A stretch of 64,000 nucleotides of DNA from Thermasporomyces composti. Its GTDB lineage: Bacteria; Actinomycetota; Actinomycetes; Propionibacteriales; Actinopolymorphaceae. This document shows positions 38,032 through 46,907 of the stretch, in pieces (position 1 is the stretch's first letter; every line of letters starts with the position of its first letter). The stretch lies in contig NZ_QTUC01000001.1 in the NCBI RefSeq assembly GCF_003386795.1, positions 1,674,001 through 1,738,000 of the forward strand, written 5' to 3'. The notes under the pieces are model-generated. The model had not been told where the DNA came from and ran no database searches. It worked only from the letters and a program-made list of their open reading frames with translations. Made by a program: the position numbers and the translations under genes.

Positions 38032-39197
38032 GGCGCGTGGGTGGGGGACTCTCCCGCCAGGAGACTCTCGTAGAGGGAGAGCAGCGTGCGCGCCTCGGCC
38101 TCCCAGGAGTACTTCTCGTGGACCGCCTTGCGTCCCCGTTCCCCCATCGCGCGGGCCCGCTCGGGGTCGGCCAACAGGCTGCACACGGCCTCGGCCACCG
38201 CCTGGGCGTCCTCGGGAGGCACGACGACACCCGCGCCGACGTCCTCGACGATCTGCCGCCACAGCGGGAAGTGCGAGGCCACCACGGGCACACCCTCGGC
38301 CATGTACTCGAAGATCTTCGTCGGCAGATTGTTCTCGTACGCCTTGGGCCCCACCTGCACCATGAGGCCCACCTTCGCCTCGGCCACCAGTCGCCGGGCA
38401 TCTGCCGGTCGCTGGACGCCCACGTAGTCGACCGCCGCCGCGACGTCCGGATCGGACAGGCGCTCCTGCAGCTCGGGCGGCTGGAACGGTCCGATGAGCG
38501 TGAGCTTCTCGCCGTGCGCGGCGTAGGCCGCCTTGGCCGCTTCGAGCATGCTCGGCAGGCCGCGCAGCTCGGTGATCGCGCCGACGTAGACCAACCCGCG
38601 AGGACGCTCGTCGTACGGGATGTCGACGCCGCTGTCGTCGAGGATCGGGAAGTTGTTGACGATGACCATGCGCCGCGCGTGGGCGTAGACGTCGGCGACG
38701 AGCGGCGACGCGGCCACGACAGCACTGAGGACACGACCAGCGATCCGGCCGAGGAGCCGCGTTCCCCACGCCACCGCCGGTCGCAGCGGGCGCGGGATGT
38801 AGTGCTTCCCCATGACCTGCGACGGCAGCGGCTCGTGCGCGTCGAACACCACGTGGTGTCCACGGGCCCGCAGCGCTATCCCCAGCGGAATGAGCTCAGG
38901 GTCGTGGAGGTGGTAGATGTCGGCGCGCTCGGCCAGCAAGGGCCGCAGCAGGCTCCACACACCGACCGTCATCCGGGCCGCCCGGGAACGCGGCCGCGGC
39001 ACCGGGACGACCCGGACACCGTCCTCCTCGTAGGGCCCCTCGGCGCGCGCGAAGAGCGTGACGTCGTAGCCGGCCGCCGCGAGCGAGCGACACTGCTTGT
39101 GGAAGATGCGGATGTCGGTCGAGGGATGGACGACCGATACGTGGACAGCCTTCCGGGTGCCCGGGCTCGGGTTGGTCGAAGTGGCACTCGCAGTCAT
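38028..39197 (-). CDS. Glycosyltransferase family 4
   Basis: 389 residues, GT-B fold. The acceptor half has STDIRIFHKQCRSLAAAGYDV and IYHLHDPELIPLG; the donor half has GLVYVGAITELRGLPSMLEA and the ENNLPTKIFEYMAEGVPVVAS segment with the E-x7-E pattern. Assumed to add one sugar of the repeat unit in the cytosol. ATG 39197 is preferred because the ~22 residues upstream are unlike the family. Confidence 0.9.
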   Translation of the reverse strand: MTASATSTNPSPGTRKAVHVSVVHPSTDIRIFHKQCRSLAAAGYDVTLFARAEGPYEEDGVRVVPVPRPRSRAARMTVGVWSLLRPLLAERADIYHLHDPELIPLGIALRARGHHVVFDAHEPLPSQVMGKHYIPRPLRPAVAWGTRLLGRIAGRVLSAVVAASPLVADVYAHARRMVIVNNFPILDDSGVDIPYDERPRGLVYVGAITELRGLPSMLEAAKAAYAAHGEKLTLIGPFQPPELQERLSDPDVAAAVDYVGVQRPADARRLVAEAKVGLMVQVGPKAYENNLPTKIFEYMAEGVPVVASHFPLWRQIVEDVGAGVVVPPEDAQAVAEAVCSLLADPERARAMGERGRKAVHEKYSWEAEARTLLSLYESLLAGESPTHAP

Positions 39198-39293
39198 CTT
39201 GTCCCAGCAACCTGAACGTGGAGGCGGCAGGTCACGCCGTCGGACCGAGCCGTGCGATCCCACCGAGCCAAGGCACTGCGCACCCGAGCGGTC

Positions 39294-41126
39294 TCAGCGC
39301 GACGAGCTGACATCGACGGGATCCACCGGTCGTCCGTCGGCGCAATCTAGCAGGTCTTTACGTTTTGTCCCGATGACGTCGGCCAGCTCCACCTGGTCCG
39401 GAGACAGCTCGGGAACCTCGGCGTGCGAGATCAGCGGGTGGTGCGGACGCCGGTCGGTCTCCCCCTCGCCGAGCAGCTCCTCGTGGAGCTTCTCACCCGG
39501 CCGCAGACCGGTGAACACGATCTCGACGTCCTCGTTGGCCATCTCGATGAGCTGACGGGCGACGTCGACGATGCGCACCGGCTCACCCATGTCGAGGATG
39601 AGCACCTCACCGCCACGACCGATCGCCGCGGCCTGGATGACCAGCTGGACCGCCTCGGGGATGGTCATGAAGTACCGGGTCACCTCCGGGTGCGTCACGG
39701 TGACCGGCCCACCCTCGGCGATCTGCTTGGCGAACGCGGTGAGCACCGACCCGCGACTGCCGAGGACGTTGCCGAAGCGCACGCTGAGGTAGGTGTTTCC
39801 GGTCAGGCGCGCGTAGTAGGCCGTCAGCCGCTCGGCGATCCGCTTGCTGCGCCCCAGCACGCTCGTGGGGTTCGCGGCCTTGTCGGTCGAGATGTTGACG
39901 AAGCGCTCGACACCGGTCTTCGCGGCCGCCTCCAGCACATGGATGCTGCCGAGCACGTTCGTCTTGAAGCCCTCCTCGGGATACTGCTCCAGCATCGGCA
40001 GGTGCTTGAGCGCCGCGGCGTGGAAGACGACCTCCGGCCTGCGTTCCTCGAACAGCGACAGAATGCGGTCGCGGTCGCGGATGTCGGCGAGGATGACCTC
40101 GCCGGTGTCGAGCAGGGCGCGTCCGGTGAGCGAGAGCTGCACCGCGTGCAGCGCCGACTCATCGCGGTCGAGCATCATCAGCTCGGCGGGATCGAACCGC
40201 GAGATCTGGCGACACAGCTCGGCGCCGATGGAACCGCCCGCGCCGGTCACCAGCACGCGCCGACCGGTGAGGTAGCCGGCGATGGCCTGGATGTCGGTGT
40301 CGATCTGGTGCCGACCGAGCAGGTCGGTCACGTCGATGTCTCGAACGTCGCGAATGGAGATGCGGCTGGGCGCGAGCAGCTCGCTGAGCCGCGGCAGGAC
40401 CTTCACCTCCAGTCCACACCGCCGGGCCTCTCGGCCGACCTCGCGGTACAGCGGCGCCTCGCCACTCGGGATGGCCACGACCAGGACCTCGGCTCCCACC
40501 TCACGAGCGATCCGAGCCAGGTCGTGTCGAGTGCCGAGGACACGGACTCCGCTGATCCGCAAGTGCCGCTTGTTCGGGTCGTCGTCGATCAGCCCAACCG
40601 GCAGGTACGGGCTTTCCGGATCGGTCAGCATCGACCGCACGAGCTGCTGACCACCGTCACCCGCGCCGAAGACCAGGGTGCGGGCACCACCGGTCGGGCG
40701 GGCCGTCCCCTCGCGCAGAGTGCGGATGACGGCCCGAGCCGTCACCATGCCCATGACCGCCGCGAACGTGCCGCCGAACGGCACGCTCAGCGGCACGAAC
40801 CGGGTAGGAACCGCGAGCAGGTCGAGTACGAGGAGGCAGGCGCCGATGCTCAGCCCGACGGCGGCGAGCATCACCACCTCGTCGAAGCTCCCCACGGGGT
40901 AGCCGCCCTGGTACAGCTTGGCTGCCAAGCCGAGGACCAGCTGCAACGCCACCGCGACACCGACGACGATCAGCAGACCGCGCGGGTCGAGCCGGTCGAA
41001 CGCACCGTCGTAGCGCAGAACGGTCGCCAACGCGAGTGACACCGCCCACGCCGCGAGGTCGTTGACCACGAAGCCGGCCCTCGACCACGGCACCCGCCTC
41101 ACCGAGCCGCTGAGGCGCTCGGACAC
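39294..41126 (-). CDS. UDP-GlcNAc 4,6-dehydratase, membrane type (CapD/PglF/WbpM-like)
   Basis: About 610 residues. Four N-terminal membrane helices (up to ~130), a Rossmann domain (GAGDGGQQLVRSML), then a second extended SDR domain with TGAGGSIGAELCRQI and the dehydratase signature NISTDKAANP (S-x-D-K replacing the Tyr triad). It makes the 4-keto-6-deoxy intermediate for bacillosamine- or fucosamine-type sugars. GTG 41126 preferred; a TTG at 41171 is possible. First gene of the ten-gene operon, 170 bp from the divergent BY-kinase. Confidence 0.92.
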   Translation of the reverse strand: MSERLSGSVRRVPWSRAGFVVNDLAAWAVSLALATVLRYDGAFDRLDPRGLLIVVGVAVALQLVLGLAAKLYQGGYPVGSFDEVVMLAAVGLSIGACLLVLDLLAVPTRFVPLSVPFGGTFAAVMGMVTARAVIRTLREGTARPTGGARTLVFGAGDGGQQLVRSMLTDPESPYLPVGLIDDDPNKRHLRISGVRVLGTRHDLARIAREVGAEVLVVAIPSGEAPLYREVGREARRCGLEVKVLPRLSELLAPSRISIRDVRDIDVTDLLGRHQIDTDIQAIAGYLTGRRVLVTGAGGSIGAELCRQISRFDPAELMMLDRDESALHAVQLSLTGRALLDTGEVILADIRDRDRILSLFEERRPEVVFHAAALKHLPMLEQYPEEGFKTNVLGSIHVLEAAAKTGVERFVNISTDKAANPTSVLGRSKRIAERLTAYYARLTGNTYLSVRFGNVLGSRGSVLTAFAKQIAEGGPVTVTHPEVTRYFMTIPEAVQLVIQAAAIGRGGEVLILDMGEPVRIVDVARQLIEMANEDVEIVFTGLRPGEKLHEELLGEGETDRRPHHPLISHAEVPELSPDQVELADVIGTKRKDLLDCADGRPVDPVDVSSSR

Positions 41127-41296
41127 GAGGCCATCGCCCCTCTCTCGCCGAACCCGAATCTTTCGCGACAAGGGACCCTACCGGAGGTTTGGGTCGGATC
41201 GCCCGGGTCATACCATGCGAGACTCTTTGCCGGGGCGAATGGGGCGAATGGGTCGGAAATCGAGCGAAGTAGCCGTCAGCCAGGAAGGTCGGCCCC

Positions 41297-42706
41297 GTGG
41301 AGCTGCGTGAGTATCTCCAGACGATCCGTAAGCACGGGATTCTCGTCATGCTGTGCGTGACCGTGACCGTCGCGGTCTCGGCCCTCATGGTGCTGCGCGC
41401 GACGCCCACGTACGCGTCGAAGGTCACCCTGTTCGTGAGCGTCGCGCCATCCCACGACGCGGCAAGCGCCTACCAGGGAGGGCTGTTCTCCCAGCAGCGC
41501 GCCGCCTCCTACGCCGACCTCGTGCGCGGCGAAGCGGTGACCCGCGCCGTGGTCGAGGACCTGGGTCTGTCGATGTCGCCCGCGTCGCTCGGGACGCGGA
41601 TCAGCGCTCGGGTGATACCGCAGACCGTGCTCTTGGAGATCACGGTCACCGACACCGCGCCCGCGCGGGCCCAGCAGTTGGCGGGCGCGGTCGCCAAGCA
41701 CTTCGCCGCGTTCATCCAGGAGCTGGAGCGACCGAGCAAGGACGCGCCGTCGCCGGTCCGGACCACGATGGTCGACTCGCCGACCTTGCCGACCTCCCCG
41801 GTGTCGCCGAACCCGCCGCGCACTCTGGGGCTCGGCCTGCTCGCCGGTCTGGTCGTCGGTGTCGGCCTCGCCCTCATGCGCGAGGTCCTCGACACCAGTG
41901 TCAAGTCGGCTGAGGCGCTGAGCGCCGTGACCGAGACGCCGAACCTCGGCGTGATCCCTCACGACCCTGACGCCAGGGCCAACCCGCTCGTCGTCCACAT
42001 CGAGCCCGGCTCGCCACGGGCTGAGGCGCTCCGCCAGCTCCGCACCAATCTCCAGTTCGTCAACGTCGACCGCCATCCCAAGCGCATCGTCGTGACGAGC
42101 GCGGTGCCCTCCGAGGGGAAGACGACGACCGCGTGCAACCTCGGGCTCATCCTCGCGCAAGCCGGTCAGCGCGTCGTCCTCGTGGAGGGCGACATCAGGC
42201 GCCCGCAGCTCGCGGAGTACCTCGGCCTGGAGGGCGCGGTCGGGCTGACGAGCGTCCTCGTCGGTCGAGTGGCCCCGGAGGACGCGCTCCAGCCGTGGGG
42301 CGACCTTCCCCTCGAGGTCCTCACCAGTGGCCCGTTGCCGCCCAACCCCAGCGAGCTGCTGCAGTCCCGGGCGATGGAGCTTCTGCTCGGTGAGCTCGAT
42401 CGGCGCGCCGACGTCGTGCTCATCGACGCGCCACCTCTGCTCCCGGTCACCGACGGCGCGCTGCTGGCCCGGATGTCCGACGGCGCCGTCCTCGTCGTCC
42501 GCCATGGCAAGACCAGCGTCGACCAGGTCCGGCAGGCGGTTGACAACCTGGCCAAGGTCGACGCTCGACTCCTCGGCACGGTTCTCACCATGGCGCCGGC
42601 CAAGGGACCGGACGCCTACACCTACGGCTACGGGTACGGCTATGGCTACGCCGTGGAGCGCGGTCGCCGCCGTGCCTCGCGTTCCCGGGAGAACGCGATG
42701 GCCTGA
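41297..42706 (+). CDS. Wzz-type polysaccharide co-polymerase with BY-kinase domain
   Basis: 469 residues. Wzz domain between two helices (15-33 and 178-195), then a cytosolic BY-kinase. Walker A is SAVPSEGKTTTACN (268-281); Walker A' is VVLVEGDIRRP; Walker B is ADVVLIDAPP. The C-terminus carries alternating tyrosines Y441 to Y451, the usual autophosphorylation cluster. It controls chain length and export. GTG 41297 has AGGAAGG upstream. Divergent from the 4,6-dehydratase operon. Confidence 0.93.
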   Translation: MELREYLQTIRKHGILVMLCVTVTVAVSALMVLRATPTYASKVTLFVSVAPSHDAASAYQGGLFSQQRAASYADLVRGEAVTRAVVEDLGLSMSPASLGTRISARVIPQTVLLEITVTDTAPARAQQLAGAVAKHFAAFIQELERPSKDAPSPVRTTMVDSPTLPTSPVSPNPPRTLGLGLLAGLVVGVGLALMREVLDTSVKSAEALSAVTETPNLGVIPHDPDARANPLVVHIEPGSPRAEALRQLRTNLQFVNVDRHPKRIVVTSAVPSEGKTTTACNLGLILAQAGQRVVLVEGDIRRPQLAEYLGLEGAVGLTSVLVGRVAPEDALQPWGDLPLEVLTSGPLPPNPSELLQSRAMELLLGELDRRADVVLIDAPPLLPVTDGALLARMSDGAVLVVRHGKTSVDQVRQAVDNLAKVDARLLGTVLTMAPAKGPDAYTYGYGYGYGYAVERGRRRASRSRENAMA

Positions 42707-42753
42707 CGTACGCGACTGTTGCGGGCAGGTGGCCGTCGGGACGTGAGCGCTCG

Positions 42754-43842
42754 TCACGCGCGCCGCTGCCAGGAACCGCCCGCGTCCTCGCTGAACCACA
42801 GGGCGTCGCCCACACCGAGGTAGGCCCGGTCGCCGTCGGCGGAGACGACCGGGAGAGCCTCCTCGTCGGTCTCGACGCAGGCTCGAGGCGTCCAGGTCGC
42901 TCCGCCGTCGGCGGTGGCGAGCACCGTCACGCCCTCGCACGTGTCGTCGTCCGTGCGCACGGCGAGCGCGCGAGAGTCGTCGACGAAGTCGAGGTCGAGG
43001 ACGCCGGGCAGCGTGCCGCGCTCCGCCCACGACGCGCCGCCGTTGGCGGTGGCGAAGATGGCGCCACCGCTGCAGGAGACGTAGGCGCGGTCCTCGTCGA
43101 GTTCGCTGATCCCGACGACGACCTCACCCCTGGGGCAGGGGACGGTCGTCGGCCCACTGGGCGCTTGCAGCCGAGGTCCCGCCTGGGGGAGGCGATGCCA
43201 GTTGCCGCCAGAGCCCCTCGCCTCGCTCCAGGCTCCCCCGCCGTTGCTCGTCGTGTAAGTGGTCACGGTCGTGCAGTCGGCATCCATGCCGACGAGCCAG
43301 GCGCGGTCCGCGTCGACGGAGCCAGCCCGCAGGATCACCGCCGCGGAGGGCACGTCACTGGGCACGAAAGTCTCGCCGCCGTTCAGCGACAGCTCGACCG
43401 TGGCCCCACCGTGACCGCACGTGCCGGTGCGGGCGCGGACCACCGCAGCGCCGGCGCCGATGTCGACCAGAGTTCGACTCGCGCGCAGGTCGGGCACGGT
43501 GGGCCGGCTCGAGGCTTGCGCCGTCGCGCTGGGCGTGGCGGGATGGGACGGCGTGGCAGATGGCGTGACGGAGGGTTGGGTGGCGACGCGCGTGGGCGTC
43601 GCGCGCGGCGTGCGGGCCTCGGCCACCGGAGTCGAGACGCCGCTGCTTGGCCGCACGTGCCGGAACGCGAGCGTCACCAGCACGATGTCGAGGGCGACGA
43701 GGACTCCCACCGCCACTGTGCCGATGGTGCGCAGCCGAACCGCCAAAGGATCCCCTCCGCCGTCTTGGACTGACTCCTCGCTTGGGGGCATTCCGGGAGC
43801 GTCGCGCCACCACTCACCCGTTAGCCTGCTGTGCGCCAACAT
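42754..43842 (-). CDS. Membrane-anchored beta-propeller-like (BNR) protein
   Basis: About 362 residues. One helix (about 39-61), a Pro/Thr/Ser-rich segment (65-125), then Asp-box repeats: NGGETFVPS, NGGGAWSEA, NGGASWAERG, DGGATWTP, DAGGSWQRR. These S/N-x-D/G-G-x-T/S-W boxes mark sialidase-like or YCF48-like beta-propellers. An extracellular domain on a stalk is the simplest reading; no catalytic residues were seen. The start is uncertain between ATG 43842 and ATG 43791. It converges on the BY-kinase gene. Confidence 0.75.
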   Translation of the reverse strand: MLAHSRLTGEWWRDAPGMPPSEESVQDGGGDPLAVRLRTIGTVAVGVLVALDIVLVTLAFRHVRPSSGVSTPVAEARTPRATPTRVATQPSVTPSATPSHPATPSATAQASSRPTVPDLRASRTLVDIGAGAAVVRARTGTCGHGGATVELSLNGGETFVPSDVPSAAVILRAGSVDADRAWLVGMDADCTTVTTYTTSNGGGAWSEARGSGGNWHRLPQAGPRLQAPSGPTTVPCPRGEVVVGISELDEDRAYVSCSGGAIFATANGGASWAERGTLPGVLDLDFVDDSRALAVRTDDDTCEGVTVLATADGGATWTPRACVETDEEALPVVSADGDRAYLGVGDALWFSEDAGGSWQRRA

Positions 43843-43927
43843 GCGGTCGCCACGCGACGGGCGCCCCGATGAGCACAACGACGCAGCGACCGCCGAGCAA
43901 CGGACGTCGAAGGGAATCGAGTCAGTC

Positions 43928-45070
43928 GTGCCCCGGGTCATGGTGGTCTACGGCACACGTCCGGAGGCCGTCAAGATGGCTCCCGTGGTCGCCGCGCTGC
44001 GCGAGCGTACGACGCTCGAGCCGATCGTCGCGGTGACCGGCCAGCACCGAGAGATGCTCGACCAGGTCCACGAGTTCTTCGGCATCCGACCCGACCACGA
44101 CCTGGCCATCCTCACCGAGCGACAGACGTTGACCGAGATCACCGTCCGGGCGCTCGAGGGCATCAACTCGCTGGTCCGGAAGGTCGCGCCGGACGCGGTG
44201 GTGGTCCAGGGCGACACGACCACGACCTTCGCCGGGGCGCTGGCGGCGTTCTACGAGCGTGTTCCCGTCGTCCACGTCGAGGCGGGCCTGCGCACCGACG
44301 ACCGCTACTCGCCGTTCCCGGAGGAGATCAACCGTCGCCTGACGACCGAGCTGGCGTCGTTGCACCTCGCGCCCACGGTCGCCAATCGCGACCGGCTCGT
44401 GGCAGCCGGTGTTCCGCCGTCGGCGATCGCGGTGACCGGCAACACCGTTATCGACGCGCTCTGCACCGTCGTCGACCGACGGCAGCCGTACTCCGACCCG
44501 GAGCTCGCCGAGGTGCTGCGACGCGGACGTCGCGTCATCGTGGTGACGACGCACCGCCGCGAGTCGTGGGGCGAGCCGATGCGCGAGGCGCTCCGCGCCA
44601 TCCTCGACGTCATCAAGGATCGTCCCGACGTCGAGGTCGTGGTGCCGATGCATCGCAACCCGATCGTCCGGGAGGTGGTGGTGGCCGAGCTGGCCGATCA
44701 GCCACGCGTCCACCTCACCGAGCCACTGCCTTACGCCGAGTTCGCGCGGCTGCTCAGCGAGTGCTACCTCGTGGTCACCGACTCCGGCGGAATCCAGGAG
44801 GAGGCACCGAGCCTGGGGCGCCCGGTCCTCGTCCTCCGGGACAACACCGAGCGCACCGAGGCGGTCGAGGCCGGCACGGTCCGCCTGGTCGGGACGCGAC
44901 GGCCCGTCGTTCGCGACGCCCTGGCACAGCTACTGGACGACGAGCGGGCGTACGCCGAGATGGCCTCCGCGGTGAATCCGTACGGCGACGGCAAGGCCGC
45001 CGAGCGCTGTGTGGCGGCGATCGAGGAACTGCTGGGCCTCGGCCACCGGCTGCCCGACTACGTTCCCTGA
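43928..45070 (+). CDS. UDP-GlcNAc 2-epimerase, non-hydrolysing (WecB/WbpI-like)
   Basis: 380 residues. Family marks are VVYGTRPEAVKMAPVV, HVEAGLRTDDRYSPFPEE, THRRESWGEPM and the DSGGIQEEAPSLGRPVLVLRD segment. It epimerises C2 of a UDP-sugar. In this cluster the substrate may be UDP-GlcNAc3NAcA (WbpI) rather than UDP-GlcNAc; the sequence alone cannot decide. GTG 43928. The 3' end, including the stop, lies in a 15-bp tandem repeat. Confidence 0.93.
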   Translation: MPRVMVVYGTRPEAVKMAPVVAALRERTTLEPIVAVTGQHREMLDQVHEFFGIRPDHDLAILTERQTLTEITVRALEGINSLVRKVAPDAVVVQGDTTTTFAGALAAFYERVPVVHVEAGLRTDDRYSPFPEEINRRLTTELASLHLAPTVANRDRLVAAGVPPSAIAVTGNTVIDALCTVVDRRQPYSDPELAEVLRRGRRVIVVTTHRRESWGEPMREALRAILDVIKDRPDVEVVVPMHRNPIVREVVVAELADQPRVHLTEPLPYAEFARLLSECYLVVTDSGGIQEEAPSLGRPVLVLRDNTERTEAVEAGTVRLVGTRRPVVRDALAQLLDDERAYAEMASAVNPYGDGKAAERCVAAIEELLGLGHRLPDYVP

Positions 45071-45106
45071 GACGTCGTTCCCGGAGACGCCGTGCCCCGA
45101 GACGTC
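45062..45106. repeat. 15-bp tandem repeat at the 2-epimerase stop
   Basis: Three 15-nt units (45062, 45077, 45092) following gttccctgagacgtc; the TGA stop of the epimerase gene lies in the first. Confidence 0.8.
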
Positions 45107-45224
45107 GACGAGCCCGCCGGCCGCCCCTCTCCTCGGCGCGCGACACCACCGACCAAACGTCACCCTTCGTGCCTTTTCGAACCCCTTCCGTAGTAAGGTC
45201 GGGCTTCGTCCGTTGCGACGTGAC

Positions 45225-45255
45225 GTGATCGTTAGATCACAAAGAGGTATCTCTT
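45225..45255. promoter_or_regulatory. Two adjacent small palindromes upstream of the secreted protein
   Basis: gtgatc (45225-45230), gtta, gatcac (45235-45240), then aagag (45242-45246), gtat, ctctt (45251-45255). They sit 130 bp before the next gene in the 313-bp spacer after the 2-epimerase and could be an operator or mRNA stems. The rest of that spacer shows nothing else clear. Confidence 0.45.
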
Positions 45256-45383
45256 CGCCCCATTGCCCGACAAACCGTGTCAGACTGGGAGAAACCGGGC
45301 ACCATGCTGCCCGTAGGTACACACGACGTGTGATCGCCGTGTGACTCCTAGCTGCAATGACCGTGATCCTCAAAGGGGACTGG

Positions 45384-46655
45384 ATGCACCCGACCACATT
45401 CCTGCGACGAGGCGTGGCGGCCATCGCCGCGGGCGCGGCCGCAGCCGCCGCACTCGTCGCGACCACGCCCGCACAGGCTCAACCGGCGCAGGTGGGCTAC
45501 GCCGCTCAGGCGTACGGCACCTACGCCTTCACCTCCGACCGCTCCCTGGTGTCCGGACCCACCGCCTACACCGAGATGGCGTGCGGCACCAAGCCCGGCC
45601 TGGTGTTCCGCAACCACACAGCGGACGTCAAGGTGAAGGGCCTCGGGACCATCGGCGCCACCGTGACGGAGGTCCGGTCGATCGAGTCGGGCAACCTCCG
45701 GTCGTCGCTCGCGACGTCCGAGACGGCCAAGGCCAACCTGCTCGGCGGAGCCATCACCGTCGACGGCATCACCTCCTCGACGAAGGTGACCTGGGACGGC
45801 ACACAGTTCCGTACCGAGCAGAGCGCGACCCTCGCCGACCTGCAGATCCTCGGCGTCCGGATCCCGCTCCGGCCCAAGCCGAACACCAAGATCGAGTTGA
45901 AGCTGCCTGGGCTCGGCACGGTCGGGGCCGTCGAGCTGAACAAGCAGTACCAGAAGAACTCCGGAACGGAGTTCGAGGCGATCACGACGGCGCTCGTGGT
46001 CTCGCTGCTGCCGAACAACCCGTGGCTGCCCAAGGCGGGGACCACGCTGCGGGTCGGCAACTCCAAGGCGGTCATCACCAAGCCGATGTCCGGCTACTTC
46101 AAGGGCCAGGGCTTCGCGACTCGCATCAACGCCCTCGACGGCATGCTGTCGTCCGGCCCCACCGCGCTGGCCAAGGTGCGCTGCCTGGGCGGTGAGACCA
46201 CCAACTCCATCGCCGCCCTCGACATCGACGGTCTCCTCGAAGGCGGTGCGGCGCGCACCCACGCCGTCGGCGTCACCAAGGGCAGCGTCTCGACCAGCCG
46301 AGTGGTCAACGACACCGCCAAACTCGACCTCCTCGACGGCGCCATCACTGTCGAAGCTCTCCGCGCGGTCGCGCAGGCCCAGCGCACCGGCAACGGTCCC
46401 GTCCAGCTGTCCACGGAAGGCACGAAGTTCGTCGGGCTCAAGGTGCAGGGCCAGCCGGTCCTCGACGCGGACGTGGCGCCGAACACCAAGATCGACCTCG
46501 GCATCGCGCAGGTCACCCTCAACAAGGTCCGCAAGACCGCCACGACCGTGGAGGTGACCATGGTCGAGGTCGTCGTCCAGGACGACATCCTGGGCCTCCC
46601 GACCGGCTCGAAGATCGAGATCGGCCGAGCCTACGCGGGAATCAATCCCCAGTGA
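45384..46655 (+). CDS. Secreted choice-of-anchor P family protein
   Basis: 423 residues. Signal peptide (1-32, hydrophobic run and A-Q-A cleavage) followed by two copies of a beta-rich domain, each with a conserved Cys (EMACGTKPG and KVRCLGGET) and an N-T-K-I-x-L segment. Choice-of-anchor P proteins are exported actinobacterial proteins of unknown role; no C-terminal anchor is present here, so it is probably released or wall-associated. ATG 45384 has AAAGGGGAC upstream. Followed by a strong terminator. Confidence 0.85.
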   Translation: MHPTTFLRRGVAAIAAGAAAAAALVATTPAQAQPAQVGYAAQAYGTYAFTSDRSLVSGPTAYTEMACGTKPGLVFRNHTADVKVKGLGTIGATVTEVRSIESGNLRSSLATSETAKANLLGGAITVDGITSSTKVTWDGTQFRTEQSATLADLQILGVRIPLRPKPNTKIELKLPGLGTVGAVELNKQYQKNSGTEFEAITTALVVSLLPNNPWLPKAGTTLRVGNSKAVITKPMSGYFKGQGFATRINALDGMLSSGPTALAKVRCLGGETTNSIAALDIDGLLEGGAARTHAVGVTKGSVSTSRVVNDTAKLDLLDGAITVEALRAVAQAQRTGNGPVQLSTEGTKFVGLKVQGQPVLDADVAPNTKIDLGIAQVTLNKVRKTATTVEVTMVEVVVQDDILGLPTGSKIEIGRAYAGINPQ

Positions 46656-46710
46656 GTCCACGACCGCGGTGAGAGGAAGCCGCGGTACGGCAAGGTGGCT
46701 CACCACGAGT

Positions 46711-46743
46711 GTGGGGGGTGGCACGCTGGTGCCACCCCCCCAC
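46711..46743 (+). terminator. Hairpin terminator after choice-of-anchor P gene
   Basis: A 14-bp stem: gtggggggtggcac (46711-46724), loop gctg, complement at 46729-46743 with one bulged C. A T-rich tail (cttgcttgcttgttctc) follows. Confidence 0.88.
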
Positions 46744-46907
46744 ACACTTGCTTGCTTGTTCTCTGTTGTCTTGCTCTAGTCCGCTGTCGTCGCGCCTGGG
46801 CCCTCTCCGTCTCTGAGGCTCTCGTCTTCTCCTCTCAGGCTCCCAGGCTTACGTCTCGGGGTCTTCTCGGCGCTCTCGGTCCTTGTCGTCGCGACCGCGG
46901 CTGTACG

